Source of the DNA: an uncultured Acidimicrobiia bacterium
GTDB lineage: Bacteria > Actinomycetota > Acidimicrobiia > IMCC26256 > CALEDW01
NCBI GenBank assembly: GCA_937949585.1
Contig: CALEDW010000278.1
Span: forward strand, 1-9,802
DNA: 9,802 nucleotides
Direction: 5' to 3'
Below the pieces are notes generated by a model. It was not told the origin of the DNA. It made no database searches and worked only from the letters and a program-made list of their open reading frames with translations. Numbering within the stretch: position 1 is the first letter of the stretch; every line of letters starts with the position of its first letter. Positions 1 through 6,404 of the stretch are shown here, piece by piece. Made by a program: the position numbers and the translations under genes.

Positions 1-2033
1 GCGTTCCGGAGGAGGCGGCCCGGCGGGCCGCGGCCCTGCGCGACGAGATCGCCTACCACGACGAGCTCTACTACGGCCGGGACGCCCCGATCATCAGCGA
101 CGCCGAGTACGACGCGCTGGTGGCGGAGCTGCGCGACCTCGAGACCCGCTACCCGCAGCTCGTCACGCCCGACTCACCCACGCAACGCCCGGGCGCGGCG
201 CGGTCCCGGACCCCCTTCGCCCCGGTGCGGCACCTGGAGCCGATGCTCTCGCTCGACAACGCCTTTGACCGCGAGGCGCTGATCGCCTGGGGGCGGCGGG
301 TGCAGCGGCAGCTCGACGCCCCGGTCCGCTACGTCTGCGAGCCGAAGATCGACGGGCTGGCCGTGTCGCTGCAGTACGAGGACGGCGAGCTGGTCTGCGC
401 CGCGACCCGCGGCGACGGCGAGGTGGGCGAGGATGTCACCGCTAATGTCCGCACCATCGCCGACGTCCCCCGCCGGTTGCGCGCCGAGCCGGGCGAGCGG
501 CCCCGGCGGCTCGAGGTCCGAGGCGAGGTGTTCATGCCCATCGCCGCCTTCGAGGAGCTCAACCGCCGGCAGGGCGAGGCCGGCCGGCGGCTGTTCGCGA
601 ATCCCCGCAACGCCGCTGCGGGCTCGCTCCGCCAGCTCGACCCCGCCGTGACGGCGGGGCGGCACCTCGCCATCTTCTGCTACCAGCCCGGGGCCAAGGA
701 GGGCGGCCCGGAGCTGCGCACCCACACGCAGACGCTGCGATGGCTCGCCGAGCTGGGGTTCCCGGTCAACCCGCACATCGAGGCCCACGACGACCTCGAC
801 GCCGTGTACCGGTTCTGCCGGCGGATGGAAGGGCAGCGCCACGACCTCGGCTACGACATCGACGGCGTGGTCGTGAAGCTCGACGACCTCGCGCAGCGCG
901 AAGTCCTCGGCGCCACCAGCCGGGCGCCCCGTTGGGCGATCGCCTACAAGTTCCCCCCCGAGGAGCGCACCACCCGGCTCCGGGACATCATGGTGAGCAT
1001 CGGCCGGACGGGACGGGCCACCCCCTTCGCCGTGCTCGAGCCGGTGTTCGTCGGGGGCTCAACGGTCTCGCTCGCCACCCTCCACAACGAGGACGAGGTG
1101 GCCCGCCGGGACGTGCGGGTCGGTGACACCGTCATCGTGCGCAAGGCCGGCGACGTGATCCCCGAGGTGGTCGGCCCGGTGCCGGCGAAACGGCCGCCGG
1201 AGGCGCGGCCGTGGGTGTTCCCCGACACCTGCCCGGCCTGCGGCGGTCCGCTGGTCCGCCTGGCCGGCGAGGCCGACCACTACTGCGTGAACTTCGACTG
1301 TCCCGCCCAGCGGGTGCAGCGCGTCGTGCACTTCGCCGGGCGCTCGGCGATGGACATCGAGGGCCTGGGGGAGGAGCGGGTCCGGCAGCTCGTCGATGCC
1401 GGTCTCATCGACGACGCCGCCGACCTCTACGGCCTGCGGGTGGAGCAGCTCGTGCCCCTCGAACGGATGGGCCCGACCTCCGCCGCCAAGCTCGTCGCCG
1501 CGATCGAGGCGTCGAAGGACCGGCCGCTGGCGCGCCTGCTGGTGGCGCTGGGGATCCGCCACGTCGGCCCCACTGTGGCGCAGGCCCTGGCCCGGGAGCT
1601 GCGCAGCCTCGAGGCGATCGAGCACGCTCCGCCGGAGCGCCTCCAGGAGGTCGAGGGCGTCGGTCCGGTGATCGTCGAGAGCATCCGGCGGTTCTTCGAG
1701 TTCGAGCAGAACCGCCGGGTGGTCGAGAAGCTGCGCGCCGCCGGGGTCCGCACGGCCGAGGCGGCCCGGACCGCGGCTTCGGCGGCCGGGCCGTCCCTGG
1801 CCGGGTTGACCTTCGTGCTCACCGGCACGCTCACCCACTTCACCCGCGAGCAGGCCCGGGCCGCCATCGAGGAGCGGGGCGGGCGCGTGAGCTCGGGCGT
1901 GTCCACGCGCACCAGCTACGTGGTGGCCGGTACCCGGCCCGGCTCGAAGCTGGAGCGGGCCGAAGCGCTCGGCGTGCCGGTCCTCGACGAGGCCGCGTTC
2001 GAGCGCCTGCTGGAGATCGGTCCGACGCCGTGA
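1..2033 (+). CDS. ligA: NAD+-dependent DNA ligase LigA (5' end cut by window)
   Basis: Seals nicks in duplex DNA during replication and repair, using NAD+ to adenylate an active-site lysine. The reading frame is open from base 3 and already shows the N-terminal Ia region (RDEIAYHDELYYG), so the GTG at 120 is internal; about 676 residues are present and probably only a few are missing. In order: NAD-binding Ia domain; adenylation domain with KIDG (catalytic Lys codon at 345-347), then RGDG and EVRGEVFMP; OB fold; Cys4 zinc finger with Cys codons at 1230, 1239, 1284 and 1299; helix-hairpin-helix region (MDIEGLGE, GIRHVG); C-terminal BRCT domain from about 1795. All expected parts are intact and the length is normal for the family. 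The stop lies 48 bp before the MaoC-type gene. Identification is very secure; no promoter is in view. Confidence 0.97.
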   Translation, partial: VPEEAARRAAALRDEIAYHDELYYGRDAPIISDAEYDALVAELRDLETRYPQLVTPDSPTQRPGAARSRTPFAPVRHLEPMLSLDNAFDREALIAWGRRVQRQLDAPVRYVCEPKIDGLAVSLQYEDGELVCAATRGDGEVGEDVTANVRTIADVPRRLRAEPGERPRRLEVRGEVFMPIAAFEELNRRQGEAGRRLFANPRNAAAGSLRQLDPAVTAGRHLAIFCYQPGAKEGGPELRTHTQTLRWLAELGFPVNPHIEAHDDLDAVYRFCRRMEGQRHDLGYDIDGVVVKLDDLAQREVLGATSRAPRWAIAYKFPPEERTTRLRDIMVSIGRTGRATPFAVLEPVFVGGSTVSLATLHNEDEVARRDVRVGDTVIVRKAGDVIPEVVGPVPAKRPPEARPWVFPDTCPACGGPLVRLAGEADHYCVNFDCPAQRVQRVVHFAGRSAMDIEGLGEERVRQLVDAGLIDDAADLYGLRVEQLVPLERMGPTSAAKLVAAIEASKDRPLARLLVALGIRHVGPTVAQALARELRSLEAIEHAPPERLQEVEGVGPVIVESIRRFFEFEQNRRVVEKLRAAGVRTAEAARTAASAAGPSLAGLTFVLTGTLTHFTREQARAAIEERGGRVSSGVSTRTSYVVAGTRPGSKLERAEALGVPVLDEAAFERLLEIGPTP

Positions 2034-2081
2034 CCGCCGGCGCGCGATGCTGAGCCGTCCACGCAGACCCGAGGAGCAGCG

Positions 2082-2555
2082 ATGGTGGACGCATCCGTGG
2101 TGGGGCTCACCGACGAGCCGTTCGAGATGGTGCTGGAGCGGGGCAAGATCCGGGAGTTCGCCCGGGCGACGATGTCGTCCCACCCCGCCTACCTGAGCGA
2201 CCCGGCGCCGGTCGTCCCGCCGACCTTCCTCACCACGACCTCGTTCTGGATGCCCCCGGGGCAGTCGGTGTTCGCCAAGATCCGCCTCGATCTGCGCCGG
2301 GTCCTCCACGGCGGTCAGGAGTACGTGTTCCACGGTCCGCCGCCCCGGGCCGGCACGGTGCTGCGGGTCCAGACCCGCGTGGCCGACGTGTTCCAGAAGG
2401 AGGGGCGGCGGGGTGGCACGATGACCTTCGTGGTCACCGTCACCGAGTTCCGCGACCCGCACGGCCGCCTTGTCGCCGAGGCCCGCTCGACGGTGATCGA
2501 GACCGGCCGCCCGCCCGACGCGGCTCCCGGCGCGCCGACGGGGGAGGAGGGGTGA
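2082..2555 (+). CDS. FAS1-like/MaoC N-terminal hot-dog dehydratase subunit (HadA-like)
   Basis: A 157-residue single hot-dog protein resembling the MaoC_dehydrat_N / FAS1-dehydratase family (HadA or HadC of mycobacteria). Visible signatures are the N-terminal KIREFARAT helix with 'SSHPAYL', then 'VPPTFLTT', and the central 'LHGGQEYVFHGPPPRAGTVL' strand-turn. It lacks the Asp...His catalytic motif, as substrate-binding subunits of these heterodimers do; the motif is in the next gene. ATG 2082 is chosen because GAGGAG (2071-2076) lies 5 nt upstream. It overlaps the HadB-like gene by one base (TGATG), implying translational coupling and a 1:1 complex. The substrate could be a beta-hydroxyacyl-ACP (chain elongation) or an enoyl-CoA (beta-oxidation or steroid side chain, as in ChsH1/ChsH2); the sequence does not decide. 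The Pro/Gly-rich tail after residue 145 is probably disordered. Confidence 0.88.
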   Translation: MVDASVVGLTDEPFEMVLERGKIREFARATMSSHPAYLSDPAPVVPPTFLTTTSFWMPPGQSVFAKIRLDLRRVLHGGQEYVFHGPPPRAGTVLRVQTRVADVFQKEGRRGGTMTFVVTVTEFRDPHGRLVAEARSTVIETGRPPDAAPGAPTGEEG

Positions 2556-2968
2556 TGGGGGCGCCGGCCTTCGAGGAGCTCGCAGTGGGTGCGGAGCTCG
2601 ACCCCCAGGAGTACGGGCCGCTCACCCGCACCGACTTCGTCCGCTACCAGGGTGCGTCCGGCGACTTCAATCCCATCCACCACGACGAGGAGTTCGCCCG
2701 GGCCGCCGGGTTCCCCTCCGTGTTCTCGGTGGGGATGCTGCAGGCCGGGATCCTCGCCACCTACGCCACCGACCGGTTCGGCCCGGAGCACGTGCGCGCG
2801 TTCGGGGTGCGGTTCCGTGAGCAGGTGTGGCCGGGTGACCGGCTCGTGTGCTCGGGGAGGGTGGCCGGGCTCGACGACGCGGCCCGTACCGTCGAGCTCG
2901 AACTCGAGGCCCGGCGGGTGGGCGGCGGCGTGGCGGTGACCGCCACGGCCACCTTCGTCGTGCCCTGA
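2555..2968 (+). CDS. MaoC family dehydratase, catalytic subunit (HadB-like)
   Basis: A 137-residue hot-dog protein with the R-hydratase motif GDFNPIHHDEEFA. Asp37 and His42 match in spacing and almost in number the catalytic Asp/His pair of mycobacterial HadB. 'GFPSVFSVGMLQAGIL' is the usual overhanging segment after the motif, and 'FREQVWPGDRL' is the conserved beta-hairpin. Expected reaction: reversible hydration of a trans-2-enoyl thioester to the (R)-3-hydroxy form, with the upstream HadA-like subunit as partner. ATG 2555 is preferred over the GTG three bases earlier because it gives the TGATG overlap and follows the GGAGGAGG stretch (2543-2550). The alcohol dehydrogenase gene starts 3 bp after the stop, so the three genes are probably one transcript. 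The family call is firm; the substrate (ACP or CoA, fatty or steroid) is open. Confidence 0.9.
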   Translation: MGAPAFEELAVGAELDPQEYGPLTRTDFVRYQGASGDFNPIHHDEEFARAAGFPSVFSVGMLQAGILATYATDRFGPEHVRAFGVRFREQVWPGDRLVCSGRVAGLDDAARTVELELEARRVGGGVAVTATATFVVP

Positions 2969-2971
2969 GCC

Positions 2972-3973
2972 GTGCGCGCCCAGGTCCTGGCGCACCCGGC
3001 TCCGATCGGCGAGCGACCCCTGCGGCTCGCCGAGCGACCCCTCCCCGAACCGGGGCCGGGCGAGGTGCGGGTCCGGGTGACCGCCTGCGGGTGCTGCCGC
3101 ACCGACCTGCACGTGGTGGAGGGCGATCTGCCCCTGCCCCGACTGCCGCTGGTGCCCGGCCACCAGGTGGTGGGCACCGTCGACGCGCTCGGCCCCGGCT
3201 GCCGGCGGCTGGCGGTGGGGGAGCGGGTCGGGGTGCCGTGGCTGGCCCGCACCGACGGGACCTGCGCCGCCTGTCGGCGGGGGGAGGAGAACCTGTGCGC
3301 CGACGCCGCGTTCACCGGGTGGACCGTCGACGGTGGCTACGCGGACGCCTGCCTGGCCGACGAGCGGTTCGCGCTGCGCCTCCCCGACGGGCTCGACGAC
3401 ACCGCCGCCGCCCCGCTGCTCTGCGCCGGCGTGATCGGCTACCGGGCCCTGCGACGCGCCGGGGTGCAACCGGGGGAGCGGGTCGTCCTGTTCGGATTCG
3501 GGGCCTCGGCCCACCTGGCCATCCAGGTGCTGCACCACTGGGGCTGCGAGGTGGTGGTCTGCACCCGGGGGGAGCGGCACCGGGAGCTGGCCCGGCGCAT
3601 GGGCGCGGCCTGGGTCGGGGGAGCCGCCGAGCTCCCCGGGTTCTCCTGTGACCGGGCGGTGGTGTTCGCCCCCGCAGGGGAGCTGGTGCCGGCGGCGCTG
3701 CGGGCGGTGCGGCCGGGCGGGGTGGTGAGCCTCGCCGGGATCCACATGACCCCCATCCCGTCGTTCGACTACGCCCTGCTCTGGGGGGAGCGCACGTTGC
3801 GGTCGGTCGCCAACATGACCCGTGCCGACGCCCAGGAGTTCATGGACCTCGCCGCGGTCGCGGGAGTGCGGGCCCGCTCCGAGTCCTTCCCGCTGGAGGC
3901 GGCGAACGAAGCCCTCGCCGCCCTCGCCGCCGACCGGGTCGAGGGCGCGGCGGTGCTGACCGTCACGCCGTGA
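2972..3973 (+). CDS. Zinc-binding alcohol dehydrogenase family protein (MDR), variant structural-zinc lobe
   Basis: A 333-residue medium-chain dehydrogenase/reductase, close to the zinc-binding alcohol dehydrogenase subgroup with a GFGASAH nucleotide loop. Likely catalytic-zinc ligands are Cys42 (CCRTDLH), His64 (PGHQ) and Cys151 (LLCAGV). The nucleotide fold is at about residues 165-215 with GFGASAH. Two oddities: the structural-zinc lobe reads TDGTCAAC...NLC, so the ligand set is Asp95, Cys98, Cys101, Cys109, with Asp replacing the usual first Cys; and the residue after His64 is Gln rather than the common Glu. Oxidises an alcohol or reduces an aldehyde with NAD(P); the substrate is unknown. 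GTG 2972 is the first start after the upstream stop (3-bp gap). No Shine-Dalgarno sequence is seen, so translation is probably coupled to the MaoC genes. The 3' end overlaps the convergent minus-strand gene by 11 bp. Confidence 0.9.
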   Translation: MRAQVLAHPAPIGERPLRLAERPLPEPGPGEVRVRVTACGCCRTDLHVVEGDLPLPRLPLVPGHQVVGTVDALGPGCRRLAVGERVGVPWLARTDGTCAACRRGEENLCADAAFTGWTVDGGYADACLADERFALRLPDGLDDTAAAPLLCAGVIGYRALRRAGVQPGERVVLFGFGASAHLAIQVLHHWGCEVVVCTRGERHRELARRMGAAWVGGAAELPGFSCDRAVVFAPAGELVPAALRAVRPGGVVSLAGIHMTPIPSFDYALLWGERTLRSVANMTRADAQEFMDLAAVAGVRARSESFPLEAANEALAALAADRVEGAAVLTVTP

Positions 3974-4412
3974 CGGTGAAGCTCCAGGTGAGGGTGCCGA
4001 GGGGCCGGGCGGGCGCGGCCTGACTCGCCCAGGTGAGCGTCACTCGCACCATTCCGGGCTCGAAGCGCACGATCGCCCGTCCCGTCCCGGGGCGGAACGT
4101 GTACCGCCCGAGGGCGGGGACCGGCTCGAGCTCGTCGACGGGCACCTCGCGACGGTCCCCGTTGGCGAAGTCGACCACGAGGCGATAGGGCACAAGGTCG
4201 TCCCGCAGGTCGATCCCCAGCGCCTGCTGGGGGGTCACGACCGCGCCGGCCGCAGGGATGAGCCCCTCGACCGCCTCGCGACGCGGGCCCGCCGCCGGTT
4301 GCGTGTCGGTGGTGGCCAGGGCGAGCGCCCCGAGTGCCACGACCACCCCGAGACCTGCGACCAGGATCATGGTGCGGGTGCGGAGCGAGGGGAGCCGGCG
4401 AGGTGCGGCCAC
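3963..4412 (-). CDS. Hypothetical membrane-anchored protein with a beta-rich extracytoplasmic domain
   Basis: A 149-residue protein I do not recognise as a named family. A short basic N-terminus (PRRLPSLRTRT) precedes one hydrophobic segment at about residues 15-34, then an Ala/Pro linker and a beta-rich domain from about residue 52 to the end with 'LGIDLRDDL', 'EVPVDELEPV', 'YTFRPGTGRAIVRF' and a closing 'LTWSFTV', which looks like an Ig-like sandwich. There is no lipobox Cys; 'ALA-TT' could be a signal-peptidase site, otherwise it is a signal anchor. GTG at 4412-4410 is chosen because TACCGT lies 13 nt upstream on this strand, as in a leaderless promoter; an alternative is ATG 4370-4368, and a longer frame from 4568 would run into the kinase gene. 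Divergent from the PASTA kinase, so a role at the envelope with it is a reasonable but unproven inference. GC-rich codon use supports coding. Confidence 0.72.
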   Translation of the reverse strand: MAAPRRLPSLRTRTMILVAGLGVVVALGALALATTDTQPAAGPRREAVEGLIPAAGAVVTPQQALGIDLRDDLVPYRLVVDFANGDRREVPVDELEPVPALGRYTFRPGTGRAIVRFEPGMVRVTLTWASQAAPARPLGTLTWSFTVTA

Positions 4413-4419
4413 GGCGGCG

Positions 4420-4425
4420 ACGGTA
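4420..4425 (-). promoter_or_regulatory. -10 element (TACCGT), leaderless promoter of the membrane protein gene
   Basis: Read on the minus strand, TACCGT fits the actinobacterial TAnnnT -10 form and begins 13 nt before GTG 4412. Transcription would start at or next to the start codon. No Shine-Dalgarno sequence precedes that codon, which fits a leaderless mRNA. No -35 match is seen. The identical hexamer serves the divergent kinase gene. Confidence 0.5.
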
Positions 4426-4444
4426 GCGGTCGGGGACCGCGAAC

Positions 4445-4463
4445 CCCCGCGCGCTCCGCGGGG
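4445..4463. repeat. Perfect inverted repeat between two divergent promoters (possible shared operator)
   Basis: Arms CCCCGCG (4445-4451) and CGCGGGG (4457-4463) match perfectly around a 5-nt spacer. The near edge of each arm is 17 nt from the kinase -10 hexamer and 19 nt from that of the minus-strand gene, so the dyad covers the -35 region of both. This placement suits a regulator acting on both genes. Perfect GC-only dyads do arise by chance at this GC content, so the function is inferred. Confidence 0.4.
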
Positions 4464-4480
4464 TCGCCGAGCCGCCCCGG

Positions 4481-4486
4481 TACCGT
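4481..4486 (+). promoter_or_regulatory. -10 element (TACCGT), leaderless promoter of the PASTA kinase gene
   Basis: TACCGT begins 14 nt before ATG 4495, so the transcript would start at about the A of the start codon. There is no Shine-Dalgarno sequence in the 8 nt between. The same 14-nt offset is seen at the MFS transporter gene (TAGCCT 7781), supporting the reading. Confidence 0.5.
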
Positions 4487-4494
4487 GACGGGCG

Positions 4495-6342
4495 ATGGTG
4501 GTGGCCGGCACCGACCTCACCGGACGGGTCCTCGCCCACCGGTACCGGCTCCGACGGGTGCTCGGCACCGGTGCCGGCGGCCGGGTCTACCTCGCCGACG
4601 ACGTCGACCTGCGCCGCCGGGTGGCGGTGAAGGTCCTGCACGAGGCGCTCGCCGAGGACGCCGTGTTCCTGCGGCGCTTCCGCAGCGAGGCACAGGTCGC
4701 GGCATCGCTCCACCACCCGCACGTCATGGCCGTCTACGACTGGGGCGAGGACGGCGTGCCGTTCATGGTCATGGAGCTCCTCGCCGGCGGATCCCTGCGG
4801 GCGCTGCTCGACCGGGGTGACCGGCTGGAACTCGCGCAGGCCGCCGCGCTGGGCATCGACGTCTGCGCCGCGCTCGACTACGCCCACGGCCGCGGCGTGA
4901 TCCACCGCGACGTGAAACCCGCCAACCTCCTCTTCGACGAGCACGGCACGGTCAGGGTCGCCGACTTCGGGATCGCCCGGGCCCTGGCCGCGGCGAGCTC
5001 GACCGAGCCTCACGACACGTTGGCCGGCACGGCTCGCTACGCCGCGCCGGAGCAGGGTCGGCCCGGGACCCTCGACGGGCGGACCGACCTGTACGGGCTG
5101 GCGCTGGTGCTCGTCGAGGCTGTCACGGGTGAGGTCCCCGGGACCGGCGACACCGCGCTCGGCACCCTGGCCGTGCGCGCCCGAGGCCGCGTCGAGGTGC
5201 CCGAGGCTCTCGGTCCGCTCCGCCCGGTCCTCGAACGGTCGCTGCGGCCGGAACCGGCGGCTCGGTACCCGACGGCGGGGGCGATGGCCGAGGCACTGCG
5301 CGCCGTCGCGGCGCGACTGCCCGCCCCGGTTCCGCTGCGCCTCCCCGGCCTCGGGGACGGGCTCGATCCGCACCCGACCCAGGTCCGACACGAGCCGCTG
5401 CGGATCTTCGACCAGGAGGCCGCACCGGCCGGGGTGCGGGTCCGTCCGGCGCCGCCCTCGCGGCCCGACCGGACCCGGCGGTTCGTCGCCACGGCGGTGG
5501 CCACGGGCGTGCTCGCCGCGCTCGCCCTGACCGTCTACGTCGTGACCCGGCCGCCGGCCGGGCCGCCCGTGGCGGTGCCGAACCGGTTGGGCCTGTCCGA
5601 AGCCGAGGCGCAGCAGGTCGCGAACCGCGCCGGTCTGCTCACCGCCGTTCGCCGGGTCCAAGCCGACGACCCGGCCGGGTTCGTCACCGCCCAAGAGCCT
5701 CCGCCCGGGGCGTTCGCGGGACGGGGCGGGACCGTGCGCCTTCTCCTCTCCACGGGGCCGGCCCCGGTGGCGCTGCCCGAGGTGGTGGGCCGCCCGGTGG
5801 CCGAAGCGGCCGCCGCGCTGGCGCAGGCGGGGTGGGTCGCCGTGGAGGGCCCCCGCCGGTACCACGAACAGATCCCTGCGGGCGCAGTGGTGGCGACCGA
5901 ACCGGCGCGGCGGGCGCCGCCCGGGGAGACCGTCCGGCTCATCGTGTCCGACGGTCCACGCCCGGTTCCCGTGCCCGACGTGGCCGGCCGCTCCTTCGAG
6001 GAGGCGCAGGCCGTCCTGGCGGCGCGGGGGTTCCCGGCGGAGCGCGTCGAAGAGTTCAGCGACACCGTCGCGGCCGGGCGGGTGATCCGCACGGACCCGG
6101 CGGGCGGCCGGGAGACGCAGCCGGGCCGCACCGTGCGGGTGGTGGTGAGCCGCGGTCCGGACGTGGTGATGGTGCCGGACCTGCGGGCTCGGACGATCGA
6201 CGAGGCCTCCGCCCTCGCCCAGCAGGTCGGGTTGCAGGTGAGCGTGTCGGGTTCGTACAGCCCGGGGCGGCGGGTGCGGGCCCAGGCCCCCGACCCGGGA
6301 ACGACCGTGCGGCGCAACAGCGTCGTGACGATCTTCTTCTGA
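4495..6342 (+). CDS. PASTA-domain Ser/Thr protein kinase (PknB/Stk type)
   Basis: A 615-residue membrane kinase of the PknB/StkP class, which senses peptidoglycan fragments outside and phosphorylates proteins inside. Kinase domain about 15-275: Gly loop GTGAGG (24-29), Lys46 in VAVKVL, Glu65, HRDVKPAN (Asp139, Asn144), DFG 157-159, an activation loop with several Ser/Thr (SST 168-170, T175), and APE 184-186; all catalytic residues are present. A basic and proline-rich juxtamembrane linker (about 275-329) leads to one transmembrane helix (about 330-351). Four PASTA repeats follow, roughly 357-422, 424-489, 491-556 and 558-615, ending the protein. ATG 4495 is chosen because a TACCGT -10 lies 14 nt upstream; the mRNA is probably leaderless. 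Unlike typical actinobacterial pknB, no rodA, pbpA, pstP or FHA gene is adjacent; the partner is the divergent membrane protein. A possible stem (CCCGGCCGGG, 6344-6353) follows the stop. Confidence 0.95.
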   Translation: MVVAGTDLTGRVLAHRYRLRRVLGTGAGGRVYLADDVDLRRRVAVKVLHEALAEDAVFLRRFRSEAQVAASLHHPHVMAVYDWGEDGVPFMVMELLAGGSLRALLDRGDRLELAQAAALGIDVCAALDYAHGRGVIHRDVKPANLLFDEHGTVRVADFGIARALAAASSTEPHDTLAGTARYAAPEQGRPGTLDGRTDLYGLALVLVEAVTGEVPGTGDTALGTLAVRARGRVEVPEALGPLRPVLERSLRPEPAARYPTAGAMAEALRAVAARLPAPVPLRLPGLGDGLDPHPTQVRHEPLRIFDQEAAPAGVRVRPAPPSRPDRTRRFVATAVATGVLAALALTVYVVTRPPAGPPVAVPNRLGLSEAEAQQVANRAGLLTAVRRVQADDPAGFVTAQEPPPGAFAGRGGTVRLLLSTGPAPVALPEVVGRPVAEAAAALAQAGWVAVEGPRRYHEQIPAGAVVATEPARRAPPGETVRLIVSDGPRPVPVPDVAGRSFEEAQAVLAARGFPAERVEEFSDTVAAGRVIRTDPAGGRETQPGRTVRVVVSRGPDVVMVPDLRARTIDEASALAQQVGLQVSVSGSYSPGRRVRAQAPDPGTTVRRNSVVTIFF

Positions 6343-6362
6343 TCCCGGCCGGGCGGCTCCCC

Positions 6363-6368
6363 TAGCAT
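6363..6368 (+). promoter_or_regulatory. -10 element (TAGCAT) upstream of the SDR gene
   Basis: TAGCAT matches the TAnnnT -10 form and is the only AT-containing hexamer of this kind in the 62-bp gap after the kinase gene. It would give a leader of about 30 nt that includes GGAGGA (6396-6401), the ribosome binding site for ATG 6405. No good -35 is seen. Confidence 0.4.
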
Positions 6369-6404
6369 GCCGCGGCCACCACCTCGAGTTGCGACGGAGG
6401 AACC

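Noticed and set aside
120..122. GTG as the ligA start
   Set aside because: The frame is open upstream and already encodes conserved LigA residues (RDEIAYHDELYYG), so the true start is before the window.
1059..2462. Long minus-strand open frame opposite ligA and the HadA-like gene
   Set aside because: Low-complexity Gly/Arg/His/Pro product spanning two well-supported genes; a composition artefact.
4413..4568. N-terminal extension of the minus-strand membrane protein to 201 residues
   Set aside because: It would place the start inside the kinase coding region and cross both promoters; the added residues are Arg/Pro-rich with no homology signal.
6344..6353. CCCGGCCGGG after the kinase stop as a terminator
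   Set aside because: It is a simple palindrome with no usable loop and no T-run; such runs are common at this GC content.
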